Both the position numbers and the translations under genes were made by a program. Under the pieces are notes generated by a model. That model did no database searches, had not been told where the DNA came from, and was given only the letters and a program-made list of their open reading frames with translations. Below, one piece after another: positions 1-5,911 of a stretch of DNA of 16,849 nucleotides. Each line of letters starts with the position of its first letter. Within the stretch, counting starts at the first letter, position 1. This DNA is from Bacteroidales bacterium (GTDB lineage Bacteria > Bacteroidota > Bacteroidia > Bacteroidales > WCHB1-69), in assembly GCA_031254735.1 (NCBI GenBank), contig JAIRTU010000061.1, positions 1-16,849 of the forward strand. The letters are read 5' to 3'.

Positions 1-1
1 A

Positions 2-49
2 GCGGAAAACAAAGATAACGGCAATAAAAAAAATGCCCGGAAACGGTAA
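2..49 (+). CDS. C-terminal tail of the gene upstream of ntpA (partial, possibly DUF2764 family)
   Basis: The second reading frame is open from the window edge to TAA at 47-49 and encodes a lysine- and asparagine-rich tail (AENKDNGNKKNARKR). A basic, low-complexity end directly upstream of ntpA fits a real C-terminus. In Bacteroidota, spirochaete and chlamydial V-ATPase operons the gene before ntpA is usually a DUF2764 protein preceded by ntpE. That family assignment is inferred from gene order only, because no diagnostic part of the protein lies in the window. The gap to ntpA is 38 bp. Confidence 0.4.
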   Translation, partial: AENKDNGNKKNARKR

Positions 50-87
50 ATAAAAAACCTTACAATAAGGGACTTAAAGATATAAAA

Positions 88-1866
88 ATGGTAAAAGGAA
101 CAGTTAAAGCGATTGTATCAAATTTGGTAGCGGTAGAATTTGACGGTTCGGTAACACAGAATGAAATCTGTTACGTGATCCTGAAAAATCAGCGGCTTAT
201 GGCTGAGGTTATCAAAATTGAAAACAGACAGGCGTTTGTGCAGGTGTACGAAAGTACACGCGGTTTGCGTGTGGGCGATGAGGTAGAATTTTCGGGGCAT
301 TTGCTCGAAGTTACCTTAGGTCCGGGATTGCTGTCGAAAAATTTCGACGGACTGCAAAACGATCTTGACAAAATGGAAGGCATTTTTCTCAAAAGAGGAG
401 ACTATACTTTTCCGTTGGAAAAAGAAAAACTTTGGGATTTCAAACCCATAGCCAAAGTCGGCGACAGGGTGTCGGCGGGCAGTTGGCTGGGCGAAGTGGA
501 CGAAAATCGTCAGCCTCATAAAATTATGGTACCTTTCCTTTTGGAAGGAACTTACGAAATAAAATCTTTGGTCGAAGCGGGACAATACACCATAGACAGT
601 GTTATTGCAGTGCTTACCAATGAAAAAGGAACTCACATTGAAGTAACCATGACACAGCGGTATCCTATCCGCAGGGCAGTAAAAATATATAAGGAAAAAC
701 CGCGTCCGTACAAACTTTTGGAGACAGGAGTGCGTATTATCGACAGCATGAACCCGATTACCGAAGGCGGGACAGGATTTATCCCCGGCGCTTTCGGAAC
801 AGGAAAAACGGTTTTGCAACACGCTATCGCTAAGCAGGCGAAAACAGATATTGTGATTATGGCTGCCTGCGGCGAACGTGCCAACGAGGTGGTTGAGATA
901 TTTTCGGAATTTCCTCAATTGGAAGACCCGCACACAGGGCGTAAACTTATGGAACGTACCATTATCATTGCCAACACTTCCAATATGCCGGTGGCGGCAC
1001 GCGAGGCTTCGGTCTATACGGCAATGACCATAGCCGAATATTATCGTTCTATGGGATTGCGTGTTTTGCTCATCGCCGATTCTACTTCGCGTTGGGCGCA
1101 GGCGTTGCGAGAAATGTCTAACCGTTTGGAAGAACTGCCCGGACAGGACGCTTTTCCGATGGATTTGGGTGCGACAATTTCCAATTTCTACGGACGGGCG
1201 GGATATGTTTACCTCAACAACGGACAGACAGGCTCTATCACTTTTATAGGAACGGTTTCTCCTGCGGGCGGAAACCTCAAAGAGCCTGTTACGGAGAATA
1301 CAAAGAAAGTGGCTCGTTGCTATTTTGCCCTTGAACAAGACCGTGCCGACAAAAAACGCTATCCTGCCGTTAATCCGATTGACAGTTATTCAAAATATAT
1401 AGAATATCAAGAGTTTGAAGACTATATATCCAAGCGGATTTCTCCCGAATGGATAGAAAAAATCGGAGTGTTTAAAAATCGTTTGTTGCGCGGACGCGAA
1501 ATTGCCGAACAGATTAATATTTTGGGTGATGACGGCGTTCCTATGGATTATCATATTACGTTTTGGAAATCGGAATTTATCGATTCCATTATTTTGCAGC
1601 AGGACGCTTTCGACAAAACAGATGCATTATGCCCTGTTGAACGTCAGCAATATATGGTCAATTTGGTTTCGGACGTTTGCAATGCCGATTATTCGTTTGA
1701 ACATTTCAACGATGTAATGGATTATTTCAAAAAGATGATCAACATCGGCAAGCAGATGAATTATTCCAAATTTCAATCCGAAGAATTTTATTCTCTGGAA
1801 AAGGAATTGAAAGAATTGGTCGCCACGCAAGCAGAATTGATAAATAATGATAATAAGAAAAATTAA
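88..1866 (+). CDS. ntpA: V-type ATPase catalytic subunit A
   Basis: This is the 592-residue catalytic subunit of the soluble V1 head, which hydrolyses or makes ATP while the membrane sector moves Na+ or H+. The length is normal for the family, whose A subunit has a non-homologous insert absent from F-type beta. A Walker A motif GAFGTGKT lies at residues 234-241; the more usual form is GPFGAGKT or GPFGSGKT. CGERANE is at 261-267 and contains the glutamate expected to activate water, and DSTSRWAQALRE is at 331-342 (Walker B side). The ATG at 88 follows an A-rich leader with no Shine-Dalgarno, as is common in Bacteroidota. It is the first catalytic gene of the operon, and ntpB follows after 111 bp. 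Confidence 0.97.
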   Translation: MVKGTVKAIVSNLVAVEFDGSVTQNEICYVILKNQRLMAEVIKIENRQAFVQVYESTRGLRVGDEVEFSGHLLEVTLGPGLLSKNFDGLQNDLDKMEGIFLKRGDYTFPLEKEKLWDFKPIAKVGDRVSAGSWLGEVDENRQPHKIMVPFLLEGTYEIKSLVEAGQYTIDSVIAVLTNEKGTHIEVTMTQRYPIRRAVKIYKEKPRPYKLLETGVRIIDSMNPITEGGTGFIPGAFGTGKTVLQHAIAKQAKTDIVIMAACGERANEVVEIFSEFPQLEDPHTGRKLMERTIIIANTSNMPVAAREASVYTAMTIAEYYRSMGLRVLLIADSTSRWAQALREMSNRLEELPGQDAFPMDLGATISNFYGRAGYVYLNNGQTGSITFIGTVSPAGGNLKEPVTENTKKVARCYFALEQDRADKKRYPAVNPIDSYSKYIEYQEFEDYISKRISPEWIEKIGVFKNRLLRGREIAEQINILGDDGVPMDYHITFWKSEFIDSIILQQDAFDKTDALCPVERQQYMVNLVSDVCNADYSFEHFNDVMDYFKKMINIGKQMNYSKFQSEEFYSLEKELKELVATQAELINNDNKKN

Positions 1867-1977
1867 CAATGGTTAATATTGTATTAACGAAACAAAATAG
1901 CGTATTTCTCTTTTAATTGGATATTGGAAATATGTAATTTTGCAATGATAAAGAATGAAAAAACAAAAAATAAATAG
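1867..1977 (+). promoter_or_regulatory. ntpA-ntpB intergenic region with palindromes and a weak promoter-like element
   Basis: This 111-bp spacer is long for the operon, whose other original gaps range from an 8-bp overlap to about 32 bp. Just after the ntpA stop it has a perfect 7-bp inverted repeat, GTTAATA (1872-1878), TTG, TATTAAC (1882-1888). A third half site, ATTAAC, is at 1862-1867. At 1935-1942 TAATTTTG fits the Bacteroidota -7 consensus TAnnTTTG, but no good -33 TTTG lies 19-21 bp upstream (TTTT at 1911-1914 is the nearest). A 10-codon ORF from ATG 1945 ends at TAG 1975-1977, directly abutting the ntpB ATG. An internal promoter or translational control element is possible but not proven. 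Confidence 0.3.
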
Positions 1978-3303
1978 ATGAAAGTACAGGCATTTCAAAA
2001 AATATATACAAAAATAACCAAAGTAACCAAAGCAACCTGTTCTTTGTTGGCAAAAAATGTCGGCAACGACGAGTTGGCAACCATAGACGGCGAATTGGCA
2101 CAGGTGGTAAAAGTGGTGGGCGACGAGGTTACTTTGCAGGTGTTTGGCGGAACGGAAGGCGTTCGTACCAATGCCGAAGTGGTTTTTATGGGGAAATCGC
2201 CTTCGTTGAAAGTGAGCGATCGCTTGGCGGGACGATTTTTCAATGCGTTCGGTTTGCCCATCGACGGCGGCATTACTCCCGAAGGCGAAGAACGCGAAAT
2301 AGGCGGTCCTTCGGTAAATCCGGTGCGGAGAAAACAGCCTTCGGAGTTGATCGCCACCGGAATAGCAGGAATAGATTTGAATAATACGTTGGTTTCGGGA
2401 CAAAAAATACCTTTCTTTGCCGATCCCGATCAGCCGTACAATCAGGTAATGGCAAATGTTGCCTTACGCGCCCAAACCGACAAGATTATTTTGGGCGGCA
2501 TGGGATTGACCAATGACGATTATCTGTATTTCAAAAATGTGTTTAGCAATGCGGGAGCGTTGGATCGTATTGTCAGTTTTGTGAATACAACAGAAAATCC
2601 TCCTGTGGAACGGCTGTTGATTCCCGATATGGCATTGACGGCTGCGGAATATTTTGCGATAGATAAAAATGAAAAAGTCTTGGTTTTGTTGACGGATATG
2701 TCTTCTTACGCCGATGCTTTGGCAATTGTTTCCAATCGTATGGATCAGATTCCCTCCAAAGACAGCATGCCGGGGTCGCTCTATTCCGATTTGGCAAAAA
2801 TATACGAGAAAGCGGTACAGTTTCCCCAAGGCGGTTCGATTACCATTTTGGCGGTAACAACCATTTCGGGCGGCGATATTACGCATGCCGTTCCCGACAA
2901 CACAGGATACATCACCGAAGGACAGTTGTTTTTAAAGAAAGACAGCGATATTGGAAAGGTGATTATCGATCCGTTCCGCAGTCTGTCTCGTTTGAAACAG
3001 TTGGTTATCGGGAAGAAAACGCGGGAAGATCACCCGCAGGTGATGAATGCTGCCGTTCGTCTGTATGCCGACGCTGCCAATGCCAAAACCAAAATGGAAA
3101 ACGGCTTCGATCTGACCGACTACGATGAACGCACCTTGGCATTTGCAAAAGATTATTCAAGAGATTTGTTGGCGATAGATGTAAATACCGATGTAACTTC
3201 GATGTTGGATATTGCATGGAAACTGTTTGCCAAGTATTTCAAGGCGGAAGAAGTGAATATCAAGCGTGATTTGGTTGAAAAATATTGGGAAAAAGATTCG
3301 TGA
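1978..3303 (+). CDS. ntpB: V-type ATPase non-catalytic subunit B
   Basis: This 441-residue subunit alternates with A in the V1 hexamer and supplies residues to the nucleotide pockets without hydrolysing ATP itself. As expected for B, the position of the P-loop is degenerate (FADPDQPYN in place of GxxGxGKT). The conserved GGITPEGEEREIGG segment, the stretch ILGGMGLTNDDYLYF, and the C-terminal IDPFRSLSRLKQL with its arginines are all present. The length (about 440) is in the usual range for bacterial B subunits, and no truncation is visible. The ATG at 1978 follows an A-rich leader without Shine-Dalgarno. The stop TGA lies 3 bp before the ntpD start, so translation of the two is probably coupled. 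Confidence 0.96.
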   Translation: MKVQAFQKIYTKITKVTKATCSLLAKNVGNDELATIDGELAQVVKVVGDEVTLQVFGGTEGVRTNAEVVFMGKSPSLKVSDRLAGRFFNAFGLPIDGGITPEGEEREIGGPSVNPVRRKQPSELIATGIAGIDLNNTLVSGQKIPFFADPDQPYNQVMANVALRAQTDKIILGGMGLTNDDYLYFKNVFSNAGALDRIVSFVNTTENPPVERLLIPDMALTAAEYFAIDKNEKVLVLLTDMSSYADALAIVSNRMDQIPSKDSMPGSLYSDLAKIYEKAVQFPQGGSITILAVTTISGGDITHAVPDNTGYITEGQLFLKKDSDIGKVIIDPFRSLSRLKQLVIGKKTREDHPQVMNAAVRLYADAANAKTKMENGFDLTDYDERTLAFAKDYSRDLLAIDVNTDVTSMLDIAWKLFAKYFKAEEVNIKRDLVEKYWEKDS

Positions 3304-3306
3304 AAA

Positions 3307-3915
3307 ATGGCTGTTCAATTTCAATATAATAAAATTTCGTTGCTTGGCTTGGAAAAGCAACTCAAAATGCGAGAGCGTTCTTTGCCGACTATCAAGAACA
3401 AAGAAAGTGCCTTGCGTTTGGAAGTGAAGCGTACACGAGCAGAGTATAACGATTTGGTTGCAATTCTCCGGCAGCAATTTGCCGATTACGACAATATGGC
3501 GGCGTTGTGGAATGAATTTGACGCCTCTTTGTTGTCGGTGAAAGATGTGGAACTTTCTATGGGAAAAACGGCGGGAGTGCGTGTGCCGATATTGGATAAT
3601 ATTGTTTTTGAGACGAAAGTATTCAGTCTGTTCAATACGCCCAAATGGTACACCGACGGTTTGATCTTGTTGAAAAAAATGCTTTATGCGGGAATAGAAA
3701 TTGAATTTTGTCAATTGAGACTCAATATGCTGGATCATGCCCGCAAGAAAACCACACAAAAAGTAAATCTTTTTGAGAAAGTGCAAATTCCGGGTTATCA
3801 AGATGCGATTTTGAAGATAAAACGGTTTATGGAAGATGAAGAAAATCTTTCCAAGTCTACACAAAAAATCATGAAATCGCATCAGGAAGCAGAAAAGGAG
3901 GTTTTTGATGATTGA
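3307..3915 (+). CDS. ntpD: V-type ATPase central stalk subunit D
   Basis: This 202-residue protein matches the D subunit, the coiled-coil rotor shaft that transmits torque from the A/B head to the proteolipid ring. Long charged helices at the N-terminus (about residues 10-60, starting near ISLLGLEKQLKMRERSLP) and at the C-terminus (about 150-200) are typical of the antiparallel stalk, with a globular part between. The final codons, KEVFDD and then TGA (3913-3915), overlap an ATG at 3908 by 8 bp. That ATG was evidently the original ntpI start. The same sequence occurs again at 5878-5911, where the intact ntpI begins. The ntpD gene itself was left complete by the insertion that follows it. Confidence 0.93.
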   Translation: MAVQFQYNKISLLGLEKQLKMRERSLPTIKNKESALRLEVKRTRAEYNDLVAILRQQFADYDNMAALWNEFDASLLSVKDVELSMGKTAGVRVPILDNIVFETKVFSLFNTPKWYTDGLILLKKMLYAGIEIEFCQLRLNMLDHARKKTTQKVNLFEKVQIPGYQDAILKIKRFMEDEENLSKSTQKIMKSHQEAEKEVFDD

Positions 3916-3927
3916 GAAAATGAAAAA
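3894..3927 (+). repeat. 34-bp direct repeat, left copy (ntpD end / ntpI start)
   Basis: These 34 bases are identical to 5878-5911. The copy contains AAAGGAGG, the last codons and stop of ntpD, and the first seven ntpI codons (MIEKMKK). Identity stops at 3928 on the right (AA here, GG at the other copy) and before 3894 on the left. The two copies bracket 1,950 bp that contain the toxin-antitoxin pair. This is either an unusually long target duplication or an attachment-site duplication. No terminal inverted repeats were seen at the insert ends. Confidence 0.95.
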
Positions 3928-4022
3928 AAGTTTACGAAAAATGTCTGTTGAGGGAATTGACGTCTGTTTGGGCATCATAACCACCGACAGGGCAAACGCT
4001 GTTATATTAAATCGTCCGATAA

Positions 4023-4058
4023 AAATGTCAAGTATTTTACTTTGTTTACTTGACATTT
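4023..4058 (+). promoter_or_regulatory. Inverted repeat, putative operator of the toxin-antitoxin promoter
   Basis: AAATGTCAAGTA (4023-4034) and TACTTGACATTT (4047-4058) form a perfect 12-bp inverted repeat with a 12-bp spacer. The right arm covers the -33 element of the promoter in front of the antitoxin gene. AbiEi-type antitoxins with N-terminal winged-helix domains are known to bind inverted repeats in their own promoters and repress transcription, so this is the natural binding site for the product of the next gene. Read as RNA on the minus strand it would also be a hairpin followed by five U residues, a less likely alternative role as a terminator. Confidence 0.7.
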
Positions 4059-4079
4059 CAAAAAAATATATTAACTTTG
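4050..4079 (+). promoter_or_regulatory. Bacteroidota-type promoter of the toxin-antitoxin operon
   Basis: TTG (4050-4052) and TAACTTTG (4072-4079) match the -33 and -7 elements of Bacteroidota housekeeping promoters (TTTG / TAnnTTTG) with a 19-bp spacer. The antitoxin ATG starts at 4087, only 7 bp after the -7 element. The transcript should therefore begin at or within a few bases of the start codon and be leaderless or nearly so. Confidence 0.7.
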
Positions 4080-4086
4080 CAATACA

Positions 4087-4809
4087 ATGAAAGTTATACA
4101 GAAGATACGAAAGCAAATCGGCATACTGCCTGACGGTTCAATATTTAAATACGAACAGTTAAATGTTGAGCCTCCGGAATATATTACCGCAGCCAAAGCC
4201 ATAGAACGCTTAATAGCTCAAGGTTTTATAAAAAGGTTGTCGACAGGCATATTTTACAAACCCAAGAAGACCGTTTTTGGAGAGCTGCAACCCAATGAAG
4301 AAGAAATTCTTAAGCCTTATTTATTTGAAAAAGGCAAACGAATTGCATACATTACGGGTGTTTCGCTGTATAATAGAATGGGGTTAACAACTCAGATACC
4401 TGTAAATATAAAAATTGCATGCAGGAATAAACAAATCAAAATAGCAAGAAGCAATTTAAACGCAGCACCTGTAAAAAGCTACGTAGACGTAACAGATGAC
4501 AATTTTTATTTGTTGGAATGGTTAGATGTGTTGAAAGATTTTAATAAAATACCCGATTTGAATAAGATTTCGGCGATTAAAATTATATCGGGAAAGTTGC
4601 GAGAACTGAATGCGAAAGAAATAAAATTATTGATAACATGTTGTTTGGCATATCCGCCAAGAGTACGAAGTTTTTTGGGTGCTTTGTTGGAATATACAGA
4701 TGAAACTATTGATTTGACCATATTGAGAGAGGGGTTAAATCCGTTTTCGGATTTTAAATTCGGAGTGGGAGAGATGCTGTCCACTGCAAAAAAATGGAGG
4801 ATAAAATGA
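4087..4809 (+). CDS. DUF6088 / AbiEi-type antitoxin and repressor
   Basis: This 240-residue protein has the layout of DUF6088/AbiEi antitoxins. The N-terminal winged helix (about residues 1-70) includes the family-like opening KIRKQIGILPDGSIFKYEQL and a wing ending in RLSTGIFYKP. A C-terminal domain follows, rich in hydrophobic and basic segments (for example ITGVSLYNRMGLTTQIP at about 90-106). In AbiE systems the antitoxin represses its own operon and counters the toxin without binding it stably (type IV). The stop TGA (4807-4809) overlaps the toxin ATG (4806), the usual order and coupling of such pairs. The ATG at 4087 has no Shine-Dalgarno and almost no predicted leader. The family call rests on remembered sequence features and on the partner gene. 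Confidence 0.82.
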   Translation: MKVIQKIRKQIGILPDGSIFKYEQLNVEPPEYITAAKAIERLIAQGFIKRLSTGIFYKPKKTVFGELQPNEEEILKPYLFEKGKRIAYITGVSLYNRMGLTTQIPVNIKIACRNKQIKIARSNLNAAPVKSYVDVTDDNFYLLEWLDVLKDFNKIPDLNKISAIKIISGKLRELNAKEIKLLITCCLAYPPRVRSFLGALLEYTDETIDLTILREGLNPFSDFKFGVGEMLSTAKKWRIK

Positions 4810-5783
4810 GATTACATGAAAATAAAAAATTGTTTCAAGATGCGGTAATTGCCACTTCGCAGCAAAAAAACATACCTGAGTTATATGTTGAAAAAGATTA
4901 TTGGGTAACATATACTTTATATAATATTTTCAAAAGCGAAATCGGGAACGAAACTGTTTTTAAAGGCGGAACAGCTTTGTTGAAATGTTTTGGACTAATA
5001 CAAAGATTTTCGGAAGATATTGATTTAGTGATATTACGCAACGAAACAGAAACAGGAAATCAACTGAAAACAAAGATTAGAAATATTTCAAAATGTGTCT
5101 CAAACATTCTTCCCGAAATAGAAATGGAAGGAATTACCAATAAAGTAGGAATGATACGAAAAACGGCACATAAATATGAAAGACTCTTTGCCGGACATTT
5201 CGGGCAAGTCAGGGATTGTATAATTGTGGAGTCTGCTTGGTTGGGAAATTTTGAACCGTTTACAACAGAGAAAATCAATTCGTTCATTTATGAAATGATG
5301 AAAGAAAAAAATCAACTGTTACTCATTGACGAATATGAAATGAATCCGTTTAGCGTCTTGGTATTAAGTCCTAAAAGAACTTTATGTGAAAAAATAATGA
5401 GCTTGGTGCGGTTTTCTCATGCAGAAAGTCCGATTGAGAGTTTGAAAAATAAAATCAGACACATATATGATATTTATTGGCTGTTGAACGATAAAGAAAT
5501 CTATTCTTTCTTTCGATCAAGCGAATTTGAAATAATGCTTTTAAAAGTAGCAAATGATGATATTGCGAGTTTCAAAAACAATAATAAATGGTTGTTTGAA
5601 CACCCTGCAACGGCGATATTGTTTTCTGAAACCAAGAACGTTTGGAATCGGATTAAAAGTGTTTACATCGGCAGTTTTAGCGAATTGGTTTTTGGTGAAA
5701 TGCCTGATGAAACAGAGATATTGAAAACATTGACAATGCTAACCGATAGATTGAGAAATATAAAATGGAATATAATTATTTGA
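4806..5783 (+). CDS. AbiEii/AbiGii-family nucleotidyltransferase toxin
   Basis: This 325-residue protein has the motifs of AbiEii toxins (DNA polymerase beta-type nucleotidyltransferase fold). KGGTALLK (GG at residues 54-55) is followed by RFSEDIDL, in which D71 and D73 are the metal-binding aspartates. PKRTLCEKIMSL (E195, K196) fits motif III and RHIYDIYWLL (D222) fits motif IV. All key residues are present, so it should be active. Known relatives transfer nucleotides to tRNA acceptor ends or other RNA and stop growth, some giving phage defence. The ATG at 4806 is preferred over the in-frame ATG at 4794 because GGAGG lies 5 bp upstream and the start overlaps the antitoxin stop as ATGA. No terminator follows before ntpI. 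Confidence 0.9.
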   Translation: MRLHENKKLFQDAVIATSQQKNIPELYVEKDYWVTYTLYNIFKSEIGNETVFKGGTALLKCFGLIQRFSEDIDLVILRNETETGNQLKTKIRNISKCVSNILPEIEMEGITNKVGMIRKTAHKYERLFAGHFGQVRDCIIVESAWLGNFEPFTTEKINSFIYEMMKEKNQLLLIDEYEMNPFSVLVLSPKRTLCEKIMSLVRFSHAESPIESLKNKIRHIYDIYWLLNDKEIYSFFRSSEFEIMLLKVANDDIASFKNNNKWLFEHPATAILFSETKNVWNRIKSVYIGSFSELVFGEMPDETEILKTLTMLTDRLRNIKWNIII

Positions 5784-5842
5784 ATATGAATAATCCGGCA
5801 TGCAGATCGGTTTGCGACAAACTATAAAACAAGAAAATAAAA

Positions 5843-5899
5843 ATGGAAAAATATAATACAAGACCCATCGCCGAGAGAAAGGAGGTTTTTGATGATTGA
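5843..5899 (+). other. 18-codon ORF joining insert sequence to the duplicated ntpD tail
   Basis: An ATG inside the insert (5843) opens an 18-residue frame, MEKYNTRPIAERKEVFDD, that reads in the ntpD phase into the right repeat copy. It stops at the same TGA (5897-5899) that overlaps the ntpI ATG (5892). The genuine ntpD end reads EAEKEVFDD, so the similarity (AE-KEVFDD) extends slightly upstream of the exact repeat with a one-codon difference. It could be a remnant of a second ntpD allele or chance. It restores the stop/start overlap that ntpI would otherwise have lost. Confidence 0.35.
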
Positions 5900-5911
5900 G
5901 AAAATGAAAAA
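5878..5911 (+). repeat. 34-bp direct repeat, right copy (ntpD end / ntpI start)
   Basis: This copy is identical over 34 bases to 3894-3927. It supplies the functional ntpI start: AAAGGAGG (5878-5885), six spacer bases and ATG (5892). A perfect Shine-Dalgarno is uncommon among the other genes of this window, which makes its exact duplication notable. Confidence 0.95.

Larger units (their letters stand above)
3908..4090 (+). pseudogene. Duplicated ntpI start fused to insert sequence (60-codon chimeric ORF)
   Basis: The left repeat copy keeps the perfect Shine-Dalgarno AAAGGAGG and the ntpI start ATG (3908), so a ribosome leaving ntpD would start again here. The first seven codons match ntpI. 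After 3927 the frame runs into insert DNA with no resemblance to NtpI, and it ends at TGA 4088-4090, overlapping the antitoxin ATG (4087) as ATGA. The product is a 60-residue peptide with no recognised domain. It is probably a by-product of the insertion, but its end point could couple antitoxin translation to read-through transcripts from the ATPase operon. Confidence 0.6.
3928..5877 (+). mobile_element. Inserted AT-rich toxin-antitoxin island without its own recombinase
   Basis: This 1,950-bp segment splits the ntpD-ntpI junction and is flanked by the perfect 34-bp direct repeat. Its only convincing genes are the AbiE-like antitoxin and toxin. Sampled 60-base blocks show lower G+C inside (21/60 at 4921-4980, 17/60 at 5521-5580) than in the ATPase genes (28/60 at 2161-2220, 30/60 at 6421-6480), which suggests acquisition from elsewhere. 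No transposase, integrase or terminal inverted repeat is visible. It is therefore either a non-autonomous cargo mobilised in trans or the remnant of a larger element. Calling it mobile is an inference from the repeat, the base composition and the interrupted operon. Confidence 0.7.

Noticed and set aside
316..1338. 340-codon open frame antisense to ntpA
   Set aside because: It is a shadow of the strongly conserved ntpA frame, has no recognisable domain, and is rich in H, R, F and S as expected from the reverse of this coding sequence.
4050..4072. Sigma70-type TTGACA/TATATT promoter
   Set aside because: TTGACA is present, but the TATATT lies only 11 bp away. The 19-bp spacing to TAACTTTG fits the Bacteroidota pattern instead.
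3157..4116. 319-codon minus-strand frame across the ntpD end and the insert's left edge
   Set aside because: It is antisense to ntpB/ntpD and crosses the repeat junction, with no domain and phenylalanine/isoleucine-rich composition typical of an antisense shadow.
5810..5822. GTTTG-CGA-CAAAC hairpin after the toxin gene as a terminator
   Set aside because: The stem is only five pairs and is followed by TATAAAAC, not a T run.
3928..5877. Insertion sequence or integron cassette
   Set aside because: No transposase, integrase, terminal inverted repeat or attC-like fold was seen. Only the direct repeats support mobility.
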